Below, in pieces: positions 24,097-31,638 of a stretch of DNA of 35,003 bases. The notes beneath the pieces are model-generated. The model had not been told where the DNA came from. It made no database searches and was given only the letters and a program-made list of their open reading frames with translations. Within the stretch, counting starts at the first letter, position 1, and every line of letters starts with the position of its first letter. Made by a program: the position numbers and the translations under genes. The DNA is from Chitinivibrionales bacterium (GTDB lineage Bacteria > Fibrobacterota > Chitinivibrionia > Chitinivibrionales > WJKA01): contig WJLW01000083.1 of NCBI GenBank assembly GCA_014728295.1, positions 213,860 to 248,862 on the forward strand, in the 5' to 3' direction.

Positions 24097-25846
24097 TCGC
24101 TTTTGTCAAATACTGCTGCTGATGGTCTTTTGCGGCCGGTCTGCACGCACTTTTCTCAGCTCAGAGCAAATCAACGCAGACGGGCACTACTACCTTTTTG
24201 AACTGCTGGATCATCTTCCCGAGTTGCACGCGGGCGTCATGGATGCAAGCCAGGAAGCTGTTGCCCTCAACGGCAGATCCTCTCTGCTTTCGCCGGCGGT
24301 GATTGTCATGTACGACAGTCTGTATATCGGCGGTTTCCACGATATGAGTAGCTGGTCATCAAGCAGGTTCTTCGGAAACCAGGCACTAGGAGGCATCGAA
24401 ATACTAACCGGCATCAACGCAGCGAATCTGTGCGATCGGTGCGAGGCAATTGTCAACATTCTGCCGATTCGCAATGGATCCGGACCAGCACTTCGGATCA
24501 AGGGCAATCTTGGCCAGGGCATTGGCGATCCGGCGATTTATCGAGAGATATTGACAGAGACGTCACCTGAAAACCAGGATCAGATTGCGGCCGTGGATGG
24601 ATATGCCGGCCTGCCTTTCAAAGGCCTGCTCCTCGGAGCCGGCGCGTCATACATTGACATGCACCGATTCTCGAATCGATATGCCGCCCGGCGCAGTGCG
24701 AATTACGGATCCATCAGCTCTTATCATACCCTCAATGAGCAGGCGAAAGCTCAGATCGATCTGGGTGTGCGCTTTCCCCGGCTCGAAGGGACCATCACAA
24801 CCGGTTTTGCCAATTCTTATTCGTTCAAATTTCACCAGTTTGACAAACGCTACTATCTTTACGACGGCGACAGGCTCCATGCGCAATCGCGGCTGCGCCT
24901 CAATACGCCGAAACTGGCCGGGTCGCTTAGAATTGGCGGATTTGTCGATGATGCCAAGGTTTTTGTAACGCACAGCGATTTCGGAAATTCGAAAATCTCC
25001 GCGGCATCCGCACTGCTGAGCCTTCGCTATCCTCTGTCTCAAGGAAACATGAGTCTGTTGTCTCGCCTCAGCACAGAAGCAATTGATCAATCCGATTCGA
25101 TGTATTCTACCGTATCATACCAGCATCAAACAGGCTACCATCCGCAATCCGTTGCGTACGCGGCGGTCGGGTTTCACAGCTTTGGCAACCTGCTTAACGT
25201 GGTCATTGGATCAACGCCTTCTTTTGAGACGTATGGTGAGAAAGAATTCGATGAGTTCGGCAACCTCTCATGGCGATATCGCTCAAATCTGCTGCTTGAC
25301 ATGGAGCAGATTCAGGCAGCGCATAGTGCATCGCTTTGGTGGCACAGAAAGATAGCCGATTCCTTTGCGGCTCAATCGGGCGCCTCACTTGCCTATGCCC
25401 CGCTGTGGGAAATAGGGCATCATCAGGATTCCACGTATCTGGTTGAATCTTCACACCAGCACTGGATCTGGAATTTTACGGCCCAGGCATCACTGCCCCA
25501 TCTGGGCAAGGCGGTGGCCGGTATTTCGCCCTGGTTCTGGAAAGCAGGTTATGCCGCGAGCGTTACCTGGCACGGTATGCGGCTGAGCGGGGCGCTTTTT
25601 TATAACGGGAAAACTTCCTGGACGCAGTTTAACGAACCGGTAAAGCGATTTGGCCACAAGCAAAGAGTACTCTCCCGAAATCTTAACGGGTATGTCTGCG
25701 CCGAAATCAAAGCCTTTTATCACTTTTTCGGCGAACGAACAACAGTGTCAATCCATATTAAGGATATTGGCAAGAAACACGTTGAATTGCCGCACGGCAA
25801 TAAGGTATCACCGTCCGTTACGGTGGTAGGAATAGTCAAAATATGA
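24089..25846 (+). CDS. TonB-dependent-receptor-like outer-membrane protein
   Basis: 585 residues, GTG start overlapping the preceding gene by 8 nt, with AAGGGA about 10 nt upstream. A short signal peptide is followed by a plug-like domain (about 28-125): YLFELLDHLPEL, ALNGRSSLLSPAVIVMYDSLYIGG and FFGNQALGGIEILTG follow the plug pattern (name-the-loop, then I-E-x-x-x-G). The rest is rich in amphipathic strands (RLRLNTPKLAGSLRIGGFVDD, TVSIHIKDIGKKHV) as in a barrel. It is shorter than typical TonB receptors, no TonB box is obvious and the barrel may have fewer strands. The substrate is unknown. Confidence 0.72.
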   Translation: MINRFCQILLLMVFCGRSARTFLSSEQINADGHYYLFELLDHLPELHAGVMDASQEAVALNGRSSLLSPAVIVMYDSLYIGGFHDMSSWSSSRFFGNQALGGIEILTGINAANLCDRCEAIVNILPIRNGSGPALRIKGNLGQGIGDPAIYREILTETSPENQDQIAAVDGYAGLPFKGLLLGAGASYIDMHRFSNRYAARRSANYGSISSYHTLNEQAKAQIDLGVRFPRLEGTITTGFANSYSFKFHQFDKRYYLYDGDRLHAQSRLRLNTPKLAGSLRIGGFVDDAKVFVTHSDFGNSKISAASALLSLRYPLSQGNMSLLSRLSTEAIDQSDSMYSTVSYQHQTGYHPQSVAYAAVGFHSFGNLLNVVIGSTPSFETYGEKEFDEFGNLSWRYRSNLLLDMEQIQAAHSASLWWHRKIADSFAAQSGASLAYAPLWEIGHHQDSTYLVESSHQHWIWNFTAQASLPHLGKAVAGISPWFWKAGYAASVTWHGMRLSGALFYNGKTSWTQFNEPVKRFGHKQRVLSRNLNGYVCAEIKAFYHFFGERTTVSIHIKDIGKKHVELPHGNKVSPSVTVVGIVKI

Positions 25847-25982
25847 TCAGCCGGTTGCCGGCATCGTCGTAGTTATACGAAATGCAGTACGGATTGGTGC
25901 CGCTGCGCGCCTCACTGGTCAAACGATTGAGATCGTAATATTCATATTTTACCCTGGCGCCGTTGGCAGGTCGAATACGCAT
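25836..25982 (-). pseudogene. RHS/YD-repeat remnant
   Basis: A 48-codon frame reading ...VKYEYYDLNRLTSEARSGT...CISYNYDDAGNRLI, a clear YD-repeat pair (Y-x-Y-D-x-x-x-R-L and Y-x-Y-D-x-A-G-N-R-L) from an RHS-type toxin or wall-associated protein. Nothing upstream on the minus strand continues the protein, so this is a stranded fragment, not a gene. It overlaps the end of the receptor-like gene by 11 nt and marks the start of an accessory segment. Confidence 0.75.
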
Positions 25983-26059
25983 AATAAAATTGATTATTGC
26001 TTATTGCGGGGTAAGTAAGATAATCAAATGGAACTAAATACTTTGCATCGCGAGGAAGC

Positions 26060-26225
26060 CTAGTGTAGTGTATCTCGAATAAGTGTGTGTTTGCGAGGAG
26101 CTATTTTCGCCTCCTGTTGAGGCGCGAAGATGGCGAATACCGGGTGTATTCAACTGATGAGCAACGAAGACAGGGATGAAAAGAGCCCATGGTAACATAT
26201 TCGTATTTGAGATACACTACACTAG
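26060..26225. mobile_element. MITE-like element with 22-bp terminal inverted repeats
   Basis: The left end CTAGTGTAGTGTATCTCGAATA (22 bp, 26060-26081) and the right end at 26204-26225 are inverted copies with one mismatch. The total is 166 bp, with no coding capacity. If the dinucleotide TA at each outer edge is counted as target duplication, the repeats begin GTGTAGTGTATCTC, a structure that fits TA-inserting (IS630/mariner-like) elements. No transposase is in the window. Similarity to a known insertion sequence could not be judged. Confidence 0.65.
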
Positions 26226-26272
26226 CCTAAACCGGCTTCGCCGGAGAGGTCAGACGTCAGCCGTCAGAGGTC

Positions 26273-26314
26273 GGCCGGTTGTACTTTCGCCAGGACACCG
26301 GACGGCCTTTTTTT
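26273..26314 (+). terminator. intrinsic terminator-like hairpin upstream of the XRE gene
   Basis: GGCCG (26273-26277) pairs with CGGCC (26303-26307), with further imperfect pairing inward (GTTGT against ACACC), followed by seven T. No gene is supported directly upstream on the plus strand, so it may end a read-through transcript or a small RNA from the inverted-repeat element. Confidence 0.45.
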
Positions 26315-26360
26315 GTGTTCAAAAAATTATGTCAAGAGTAAAATACACGTTTTTTCTCTC

Positions 26361-26369
26361 TGGTATAAA
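26361..26369 (+). promoter_or_regulatory. extended -10 promoter of the XRE-vapB unit
   Basis: TGGTATAAA (26361-26369) matches an extended -10 (TGnTATAAT) with one mismatch; there is no convincing -35. Transcription would begin near 26376, leaving about 32 nt before the ATG at 26408, with AAGGG in between. Confidence 0.45.
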
Positions 26370-26407
26370 ATATTCATTTGATGTATATTTATGCAAGGGT
26401 TTTAAAA

Positions 26408-26767
26408 ATGCATGTTATGGTTTATTACATGAGCATCGGAGAGAACATCAAAAAACTGCGCAAAAGCATGGGACTGACGCAGGTTCAACTGGCCGATAGT
26501 CTGGGAACTACGCAGAAGGTTATTACCGATTATGAGACCGGGCGCTCGAAGCCACCACGGAAGCGGCTACCGCACATTGCCCGTTTCTTCAATATCAGTG
26601 TCGATGAACTAATCGGAGATGACGACTTGCCGGAACCAACAAACGGAAAGGCAACAGTGCATCATGGCAACAGCCGCTCCGCGCATGTATTGAAGTTATT
26701 TGACCGGCTTGGAGAAGAAGAACAAAGAGTAATTTTGAAACAGATAAAGGCATTAGCCGAAGGATAA
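26408..26767 (+). CDS. XRE-family helix-turn-helix regulator
   Basis: 119 residues from the ATG at 26408, preferred because AAGGG lies 8 nt upstream; the ATG at 26429 (MSIGENIKKL) is an alternative. The HTH_3 domain is plain: IGENIKKLRKSMGLTQVQLADSLGTTQKVITDYETGRSKPPRKRLPHIARFFNISVDELIG. The C-terminal part has a short helix, ALKLFDRLG-like (HVLKLFDRLGEEEQRVILKQIKAL), common in small XRE regulators. It is followed after 5 nt by a VapB-like antitoxin gene, so it may be an additional regulator or antitoxin partner of that unit. Confidence 0.88.
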   Translation: MHVMVYYMSIGENIKKLRKSMGLTQVQLADSLGTTQKVITDYETGRSKPPRKRLPHIARFFNISVDELIGDDDLPEPTNGKATVHHGNSRSAHVLKLFDRLGEEEQRVILKQIKALAEG

Positions 26768-26772
26768 ATATT

Positions 26773-26994
26773 ATGACACCGAACTACCCAGAAATGGTAG
26801 CCGAAACGGTTTCGGAACTCCCGGTAACAAAGCAGGCAGAAGTGTACCACTTCGCCAAGTTCATGAAAAGCGAGTCCAAAATCAAAACTACCAGAAAGCC
26901 GCTAAAAGGAACTTCTGTTTTCGATTTATTCGGTACCGCTACCAGCAAAGTAACCGACGGGGCTGCCAACCATGACAAGTACCTCTATGAATAA
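26773..26994 (+). CDS. VapB/DUF2281-like antitoxin
   Basis: 73 residues. The N-terminal half (AETVSELPVTKQAEVYHFAKFMKS) matches the helical pattern of DUF2281-type antitoxins (L-P-x-x-x-x-x-E-V-x-x-F-x-x-F-L), followed by a linker and KGTSVFDLFGTA. AAGGA from the end of the XRE gene lies 8 nt before the ATG. The downstream toxin frame starts inside this gene, the classical antitoxin-toxin overlap, but that toxin is broken. Antitoxin family assignment is by pattern, so moderate. Confidence 0.72.
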   Translation: MTPNYPEMVAETVSELPVTKQAEVYHFAKFMKSESKIKTTRKPLKGTSVFDLFGTATSKVTDGAANHDKYLYE

Positions 26995-27070
26995 GACAGT
27001 CTTCATCGATACGGGGGCATGGTTTGCCGGGATTGCCAAGAATGACCAGTATCACAGCAGGGCAAGGTGA
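26987..27070 (+). pseudogene. truncated VapC-type PIN-domain toxin
   Basis: A 27-codon frame starting at 26987 inside the antitoxin gene: NKTVFIDTGAWFAGIAKND, then QYHSRAR and a stop. The D-T-x-x-x-x-A pattern carries the first catalytic Asp of PIN ribonucleases, and H-S-R-A matches the usual second helix. The remaining approximately 100 residues, with the other acidic residues, are missing; the sequence after 27066 is unrelated. The toxin is therefore inactive, probably by deletion or recombination. Confidence 0.75.
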
Positions 27071-27942
27071 TGATTCCGACACTATGTCTGCGGTGCTCGG
27101 GCTAAACCCTGCGACTCCTCATACAAAATTGGTAGCCTGCCCAGGTACGCTCTGCAAACGTCCTGTTTTTGGTCTTTGCATAAATACAAGCAATGTGCCC
27201 ATTGGCACGTCCGGTGCATGGGTCGCGCTGACGCCACATAGCTGGTATTATGCAAACTTGGGCTGGAATGTAACTCGTATCACCCCGCCCAACCCGTAAT
27301 ACTTCGGTAGGCTCGCTGACATTTTTAGGGGATGTCGCTCGCATCGAGTTATAACCCGTCCGCCCCTCAAGTGGCTCCCAGTTTGAAAATGCATTTGTGA
27401 TTTTATTTGTCTTCAAGGGTGGCTGGGTCGGATTCGATGCGTGGAGCACTCGAAGGCCATGGATGGCCGAAGCGCACGGCTGAAAGCCGCCCGAAGGGCA
27501 CGGAGCAGGATGCGGAGTGTGAACGCCGGAAAGCGGCGACTAAAAGGAGAAGCGACAGGCCGCCGTCGGAACGCTGCCCGAACGAGTGCCCCGGCCGTTA
27601 AACCGACAGTTTGGCGCAGATACTATAGCCTTAGCTGCGGCGCCTCTGCTTCGCGGTTTCATAAACTCCCTTATGTTGACATGCGCTACAACCGCATCAA
27701 CTCAATATTTCAAGCACGTGCGGAGCCACGGACGCCGTAGCCGGGCGAAGGCGCAAGCCATTCCCAAAACCCCCAAATCGTTGCCCTGAGGGCCAAGATC
27801 AGCTATATTTGAACAGCGGCATACCTGCGGACAACCCCAAAAAAAGCCGATGCGAGATGCTCAATGTGGCTCTGCGGGGGTGGCGGTCGCCAGTTTAGAT
27901 TCGGATATGGCGCGAACGAAGAAAAGGAAATGCCTATCCTTT
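27071..27942. other. 870-bp region without a convincing gene
   Basis: Several short frames exist but none has a ribosome site, recognisable motif or sensible composition. A frame from about 27084 to 27299 gives a 71-residue Cys/Trp-containing peptide ending ITPPNP that could be a small cassette-like gene. Just after it come GCCCAAC (near 27287) and GTTATAAC (near 27348), which vaguely resemble integron attC core sites, with a GACAT/ATGTC stem between. From 27420 to 27600 the sequence is GC-rich with short inverted repeats (GGCCATGGATGGCC). Origin unknown; it directly follows the broken toxin. Confidence 0.4.
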
Positions 27943-27944
27943 TC
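27921..27944 (-). terminator. hairpin at the end of the lipoprotein gene
   Basis: GAAAAGGA (27921-27928) and TCCTTTTC (27937-27944) form an 8-bp stem overlapping the lipoprotein stop codon. No T-run follows on the minus strand, so termination would be weak. Confidence 0.35.
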
Positions 27945-28521
27945 ACGGTAGATACGGCAGTTTATTATTCAATACACTGAGAACCGGCGCGGAACTGTCC
28001 TGTACCGAGAAAAATCCATCCGAAATATCATATGCATCCGGATCTGATGAATCCCGAACTTTCACCAGGCAATTCGCTGAAACCGACGGCATTTTCTGCA
28101 GATTCCCCGCATTGTCAATTACCTCAACCGACTCCGGTACGACCCAATCGAAGCTGACCGGATAGCCATACATCTGCAAACCCCAAACAAATATCCAGCC
28201 GGCTGCACTGTCGGGACTGAATAGCATTTCAATATCGCGAAATAGCGCAGTGTCGGCAATACTGATGGTTAATGTATCGCCAATGCGGAATACCTCGCTG
28301 CCATTGGGCGTCACAACTGTCAATCCGCCCGATTGCTCCGCGTGATCGCTGTATACTGCCAGTTCAACAACGTTAATACTTTGTGGAGCGACATCAAAGA
28401 TTCCACCTGCGCCGCAGCCTGCCAGCAGCGGAAGCACGACCAGGAGTACATTATACGCAAGTAAGAAATGCAATCGATTGCGCCTGCTATCCAGTATCCG
28501 GCATTCGGCATCCAGTATCAT
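27943..28521 (-). CDS. predicted lipoprotein with Ser-Thr-rich/Kre9-KNH-like domain
   Basis: 192 residues. AAAGGA lies 7 nt before the ATG at 28521. A lipobox is clear: hydrophobic LLAYNVLLVVLPLLAGC with Cys36 as the lipidation site, after an unusually long and charged n-region. The mature part has LTVVTPNGSEVFRIGDTLTI, matching the V-x-x-PNGG-E-x-x-x-x-G-x-x-x-x-I pattern of Kre9/KNH-like domains found in secreted proteins, and ends SDGFFSVQDSSAPVLSVL. The function is unknown and probably surface-related. It begins 15 nt after the GH3 stop, so the two are cotranscribed. Confidence 0.75.
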   Translation of the reverse strand: MILDAECRILDSRRNRLHFLLAYNVLLVVLPLLAGCGAGGIFDVAPQSINVVELAVYSDHAEQSGGLTVVTPNGSEVFRIGDTLTISIADTALFRDIEMLFSPDSAAGWIFVWGLQMYGYPVSFDWVVPESVEVIDNAGNLQKMPSVSANCLVKVRDSSDPDAYDISDGFFSVQDSSAPVLSVLNNKLPYLP

Positions 28522-28535
28522 ATTCTTATCCTTTC

Positions 28536-31259
28536 CTAAATATCAAACTCTTTTTCACTGCCGCCTATAGTAAAGCTTCCCTGGAGAATATTAGATGATT
28601 TCAGCTGCACGCCGGGCTGGCAGCCGCCCGCCCATACCGTAAACTCGCCCGGCTCGAGCACCCGCTTTTTTAAAGAGTTGATCAGGGTCAACTCATAGGG
28701 CCTGATCGCGATCGCAACTGTTTTCGTTTCGCCCGCGTCAAGGTTGACCCGTTGAAAACCTTTCAGCTCAAGGCCGGGCATACCGTTTACCGAGGCCGCC
28801 ATATCTTTGACATACACCTGCACGACCTCATCGCCGGCCTTCGCGCCGGTGTTCGTGACATCGACCATGACCTTGATCGTGTCGTTGGCGGTGGGGCTTG
28901 ACGGGCCGATACGCAGATTGGCGTAGCTGAATGTCGTATAGCTCAGCCCGTAGCCGAATGGAAAGAGCGGTTCGCTGTTGAGATAGCGATAGGTTAAGCC
29001 TTTTTCCACGCCGCCGTTCACCGGGTCTGAGGGTACCGTCGTAGTTCGTGCATAAAATGTAATCGGCAGCCGCGCTGCAGGATTGTAGTCGCCGAAAATG
29101 ACATCGGCAATGCCGTTGCCGCCCTCCTGGCCGGGATACCAGCATTGCAGAATTGCGCCGGCATTCTCTTTGGCCCAGTCGATGAAGACCGAGCTGCCGC
29201 CGATCAGGACAAGTACAGTTGGCTTGCCGACGGAAGTTATCTCTTTAATCAACTGTTCCTGCGCGCCAGGCAGCTCCAAATCGGGACGGTCGTGCCCTTC
29301 GCCCTCATGACCCGGATCCATGCCGCACACCAGGATGACCGCATCGGCATTTTGAGCAGCGGTTTTGGCGGCGGCAAAGCCGGTGGTACTCTCGTCGCGG
29401 ATTGAGCCGAGGCCGGCGATATAGTCGACCTTGGCGGTGCCGATTGCATTCTGAATGCCCATGAGCGGATTGACGATGCCGTCGGGAAGTGAATGTGCGG
29501 AGTATGAACCGACAATCGTTGTATTGCGTGGCTTGGCGTTCGGACCGATCACCGCGACTTTGCCGATGCTCTTGTTCAGCGGCAGAATGCCGCTGTTTTT
29601 CAGCAGGACGACCGATCTGCGGCAGATATCACGCGCCAGTTGACGGTGCTCGGCGCAGCCGTATATCTCTCTTGGCACCTGGGCAAACGGTATGATTTCC
29701 GGCGGATCGAAATGCCCCAACTTGTAGCGCGCAATCAACATGCGCTTTGCTGAGCGCCTGACATTTTCATCGGTTGTGCCCAGCGTCGGGGGACGGTAGG
29801 TGTTATTATCTATTGCATCGGCCCCGGCACTCAGATCGATTGAGATGGCGTTGTCGCCGATGACAAAACCATCAAATCCCCACTCCTCCCGCAGGATCGT
29901 TGTATTCAGGCGCAAACTCTGACAACATTGCGTGCTGTAGAAATTACCGTAGGCGCACATGACCGAAAAAGCGCCGCCTTCGACAAAAGCCGCCTTGAAA
30001 GCCGGAAAGTAGCTTTGACGCATCTGAAACTCCGAAGGGCTTCTCGGCTGATAATAGAGCCCGAAATGCTTCGGCGTGGCTATCGCCTTGAAATACTTCG
30101 AATGATACCCCTGCATGCCCTTGACATACGCAACCGCGTTGCGCGAAGCCAGAAAAGGATCTTCACCCTGTGTCTCGGGCCCCCGGCCCATGGTCGGCCG
30201 GCGGAAAAGATCCAGTACCGGACAGAAATAATTGAGGCCATAGCCGCGAACCGGCAGGCTGTCGTAATCCTTGTGCTCGGGAAGCAGCACATTGTGCACA
30301 ACCCGGCCTTCATCGCTGATAACCGATGTCACCGTGTGTATCATATCCGGGTCCCACATTGCAGCCATGGCGATCCCGTGCGGAAAATGGGTCGCCCCCC
30401 TGGGCGCTTTGTCGGCCACGCCGTGCAGCGCTTCATTCCAGACATGATACGGAGGAATGCCCAGGCGCTTGCTGCCCGGAGTAGCACCGGAAAGCAGGTC
30501 GAGCATCTCCTGCTTTGTCATGCGGTTGAGCAGGTCCTCGACACGCGTTTCGATTGGCAGCGCGGGATTTTTATAATCGGGACGGCCGCTGAATGCATCC
30601 GCGCTCAGCAATGTAATAAGAATATCGGATTTGCTGCTGCCGCGCACCCCGGTACCACCATCGATATAGCCGCTTTTGCCGGCGCTCAGATAGTGCATCA
30701 CATAAGAGGCGCTCGACCTGGCGCTGCGCTTGGCCAGCGCCGTTGTTTGCTCCTCTTGCCGCAACTGCGCGCCCGTCGAGCGAAGAGCGGTACGGCTGCA
30801 TATTGCGCCATTGATACAGGTCAGTGCAAAGGTGAAATGTTCATTGCGATTGAATCCCCGGACGATAAACATGCCCGAGCGATTGCCGATATCGAGTCTG
30901 ACAGCGGCGCCGCGGCCAACGCTTTTGCGCACCAGACGGCCGGCGATATCGTGCAGTGCAAGCTGGGCCGTTGTCCGCTGAGGATTGTGCATCGTAACCG
31001 CTCTCGCTGAAAAAGCAATCAACGGGCTAACAACCGGTCGCACACTGTTGCGTTGGATTGTCGGCGAGCCGCCGGCCAGCGAAAAGTACCCCTGCCCGTC
31101 GGTGACACCCGACAGCGTTGAACCGATCAGGTTGACTGCCGCGTTTGATATCGGATTGCCCAGCGTGTCTTTGACAAAACCGGAGAGCGAAACAGCTGCA
31201 TCGGCGGTGACATACCACAGCAGCATTGTCATAATTACAAATATCGGCCCTATTTTCAT
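28536..31259 (-). CDS. secreted GH3 glycosidase (beta-glucosidase/xylosidase type)
   Basis: 907 residues from the ATG at 31259 (GGAGG 5 nt upstream). Order: signal peptide (1-22, ending TADA); carboxypeptidase-regulatory-like domain (about 23-65, SLSGFVKDTLGNPISNAAVN); a segment resembling a secretion sorting tail (about 85-145, LALHDIAGRLVRKS...GMFIVRGF), unusually placed near the N-terminus; GH3 N-domain (about 225-530); GH3 C-domain; and a fibronectin-III-like end (VDVTNTGAKAGDEVVQVYVKD). GH3 landmarks: WNEALHGVA, GPETQGEDPFLAS, ATPKHFG, and the nucleophile Asp probably in GFDGFVIGDNAIS. It should release monosaccharides from plant or microbial beta-glycans outside the cell. The exact substrate cannot be told. 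Confidence 0.92.
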   Translation of the reverse strand: MKIGPIFVIMTMLLWYVTADAAVSLSGFVKDTLGNPISNAAVNLIGSTLSGVTDGQGYFSLAGGSPTIQRNSVRPVVSPLIAFSARAVTMHNPQRTTAQLALHDIAGRLVRKSVGRGAAVRLDIGNRSGMFIVRGFNRNEHFTFALTCINGAICSRTALRSTGAQLRQEEQTTALAKRSARSSASYVMHYLSAGKSGYIDGGTGVRGSSKSDILITLLSADAFSGRPDYKNPALPIETRVEDLLNRMTKQEMLDLLSGATPGSKRLGIPPYHVWNEALHGVADKAPRGATHFPHGIAMAAMWDPDMIHTVTSVISDEGRVVHNVLLPEHKDYDSLPVRGYGLNYFCPVLDLFRRPTMGRGPETQGEDPFLASRNAVAYVKGMQGYHSKYFKAIATPKHFGLYYQPRSPSEFQMRQSYFPAFKAAFVEGGAFSVMCAYGNFYSTQCCQSLRLNTTILREEWGFDGFVIGDNAISIDLSAGADAIDNNTYRPPTLGTTDENVRRSAKRMLIARYKLGHFDPPEIIPFAQVPREIYGCAEHRQLARDICRRSVVLLKNSGILPLNKSIGKVAVIGPNAKPRNTTIVGSYSAHSLPDGIVNPLMGIQNAIGTAKVDYIAGLGSIRDESTTGFAAAKTAAQNADAVILVCGMDPGHEGEGHDRPDLELPGAQEQLIKEITSVGKPTVLVLIGGSSVFIDWAKENAGAILQCWYPGQEGGNGIADVIFGDYNPAARLPITFYARTTTVPSDPVNGGVEKGLTYRYLNSEPLFPFGYGLSYTTFSYANLRIGPSSPTANDTIKVMVDVTNTGAKAGDEVVQVYVKDMAASVNGMPGLELKGFQRVNLDAGETKTVAIAIRPYELTLINSLKKRVLEPGEFTVWAGGCQPGVQLKSSNILQGSFTIGGSEKEFDI

Positions 31260-31364
31260 TGCATCCTCCCGGGAAAAAAGAGATTGGTTATGATCCGTTC
31301 GGCTTTTTGCTAACAGCAAAGTATGCTAAAGAGGGAGTATGCGCAGTTTAAAAAGATAACGAAT

Positions 31365-31370
31365 ATTATA
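31365..31370 (-). promoter_or_regulatory. -10 element of the GH3-lipoprotein unit
   Basis: A perfect TATAAT on the minus strand with no good -35 at 17 bp (GATACA). The dyad GATAC...GTATC (31371-31393) covers the -35 position, fitting an activator-dependent or repressible promoter. Expected transcription start is near 31358, about 100 nt before the ATG. Confidence 0.45.
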
Positions 31371-31443
31371 GATACGTGTGTATTTTGTGTATCTTTGGCA
31401 AAGCATTATCTTTGCGCCAATAATCTTCGCTTTTAAATGCACT

Positions 31444-31471
31444 TGCGATGTAGAATTCGAATTCAATCGCA
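31444..31471. promoter_or_regulatory. operator-like dyad
   Basis: TGCGAT (31444-31449) and ATCGCA (31466-31471) flank a perfect 12-bp palindrome GAATTCGAATTC (31453-31464); the arms are offset by 2 nt. It sits about 75 bp upstream of the GH3 -10 element and 135 bp upstream of the ATPase promoter. A candidate site for a dimeric regulator such as the one encoded at 32960. Confidence 0.45.
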
Positions 31472-31603
31472 CCACCCTTAATATCGCACGCATAATACTG
31501 CCGAAAGCCCGAAATTCTCCCTGATTCATATTATTGCACAAATTTGCATAATACAAAACAGTGCAATGCCCCTGATTAATGTTCGTTTTGAATTTTGCAA
31601 AAC

Positions 31604-31632
31604 TTGAATTTGAATTTTCAAAGATTTATACT
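31604..31632 (+). promoter_or_regulatory. promoter of the AAA/DUF4143 gene (leaderless)
   Basis: TTGAAT (31604-31609), a 17-bp spacer and TATACT (31627-31632). Seven bases past the -10 is base 31639, the A of the ATG itself. No Shine-Dalgarno is present. The arrangement predicts a leaderless mRNA. Confidence 0.65.
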
Positions 31633-31638
31633 TAAGCT

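Larger units (their letters stand above)
31260..31638. other. AT-rich divergent control region between GH3 and the ATPase gene
   Basis: 379 bp without a gene. It holds a minus-strand -10 for the GH3 unit, a large dyad at 31444-31471, a second dyad GATAC...GTATC at 31371-31393, repeated TTTGCA/TGCAAA-like words, and a strong plus-strand promoter just before the ATPase gene. The density of symmetrical motifs suggests transcription-factor control of the GH3 genes. Confidence 0.55.

Noticed and set aside
26229..26272. Repeated GTCAG/CGTCAG words, possible CRISPR-like repeats
   Set aside because: The units are short, overlapping and without regular spacers.
27102..27449. Minus-strand frame of 115 codons and neighbouring plus-strand frames
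   Set aside because: No ribosome site, no recognisable domain, and overlapping frames of equal quality on both strands; treated as non-coding or unknown.
29928..31010. Plus-strand frame of 360 codons opposite the GH3 gene
   Set aside because: The minus strand carries unmistakable GH3 motifs over the same bases; the plus frame has no motif, ribosome site or sensible composition.
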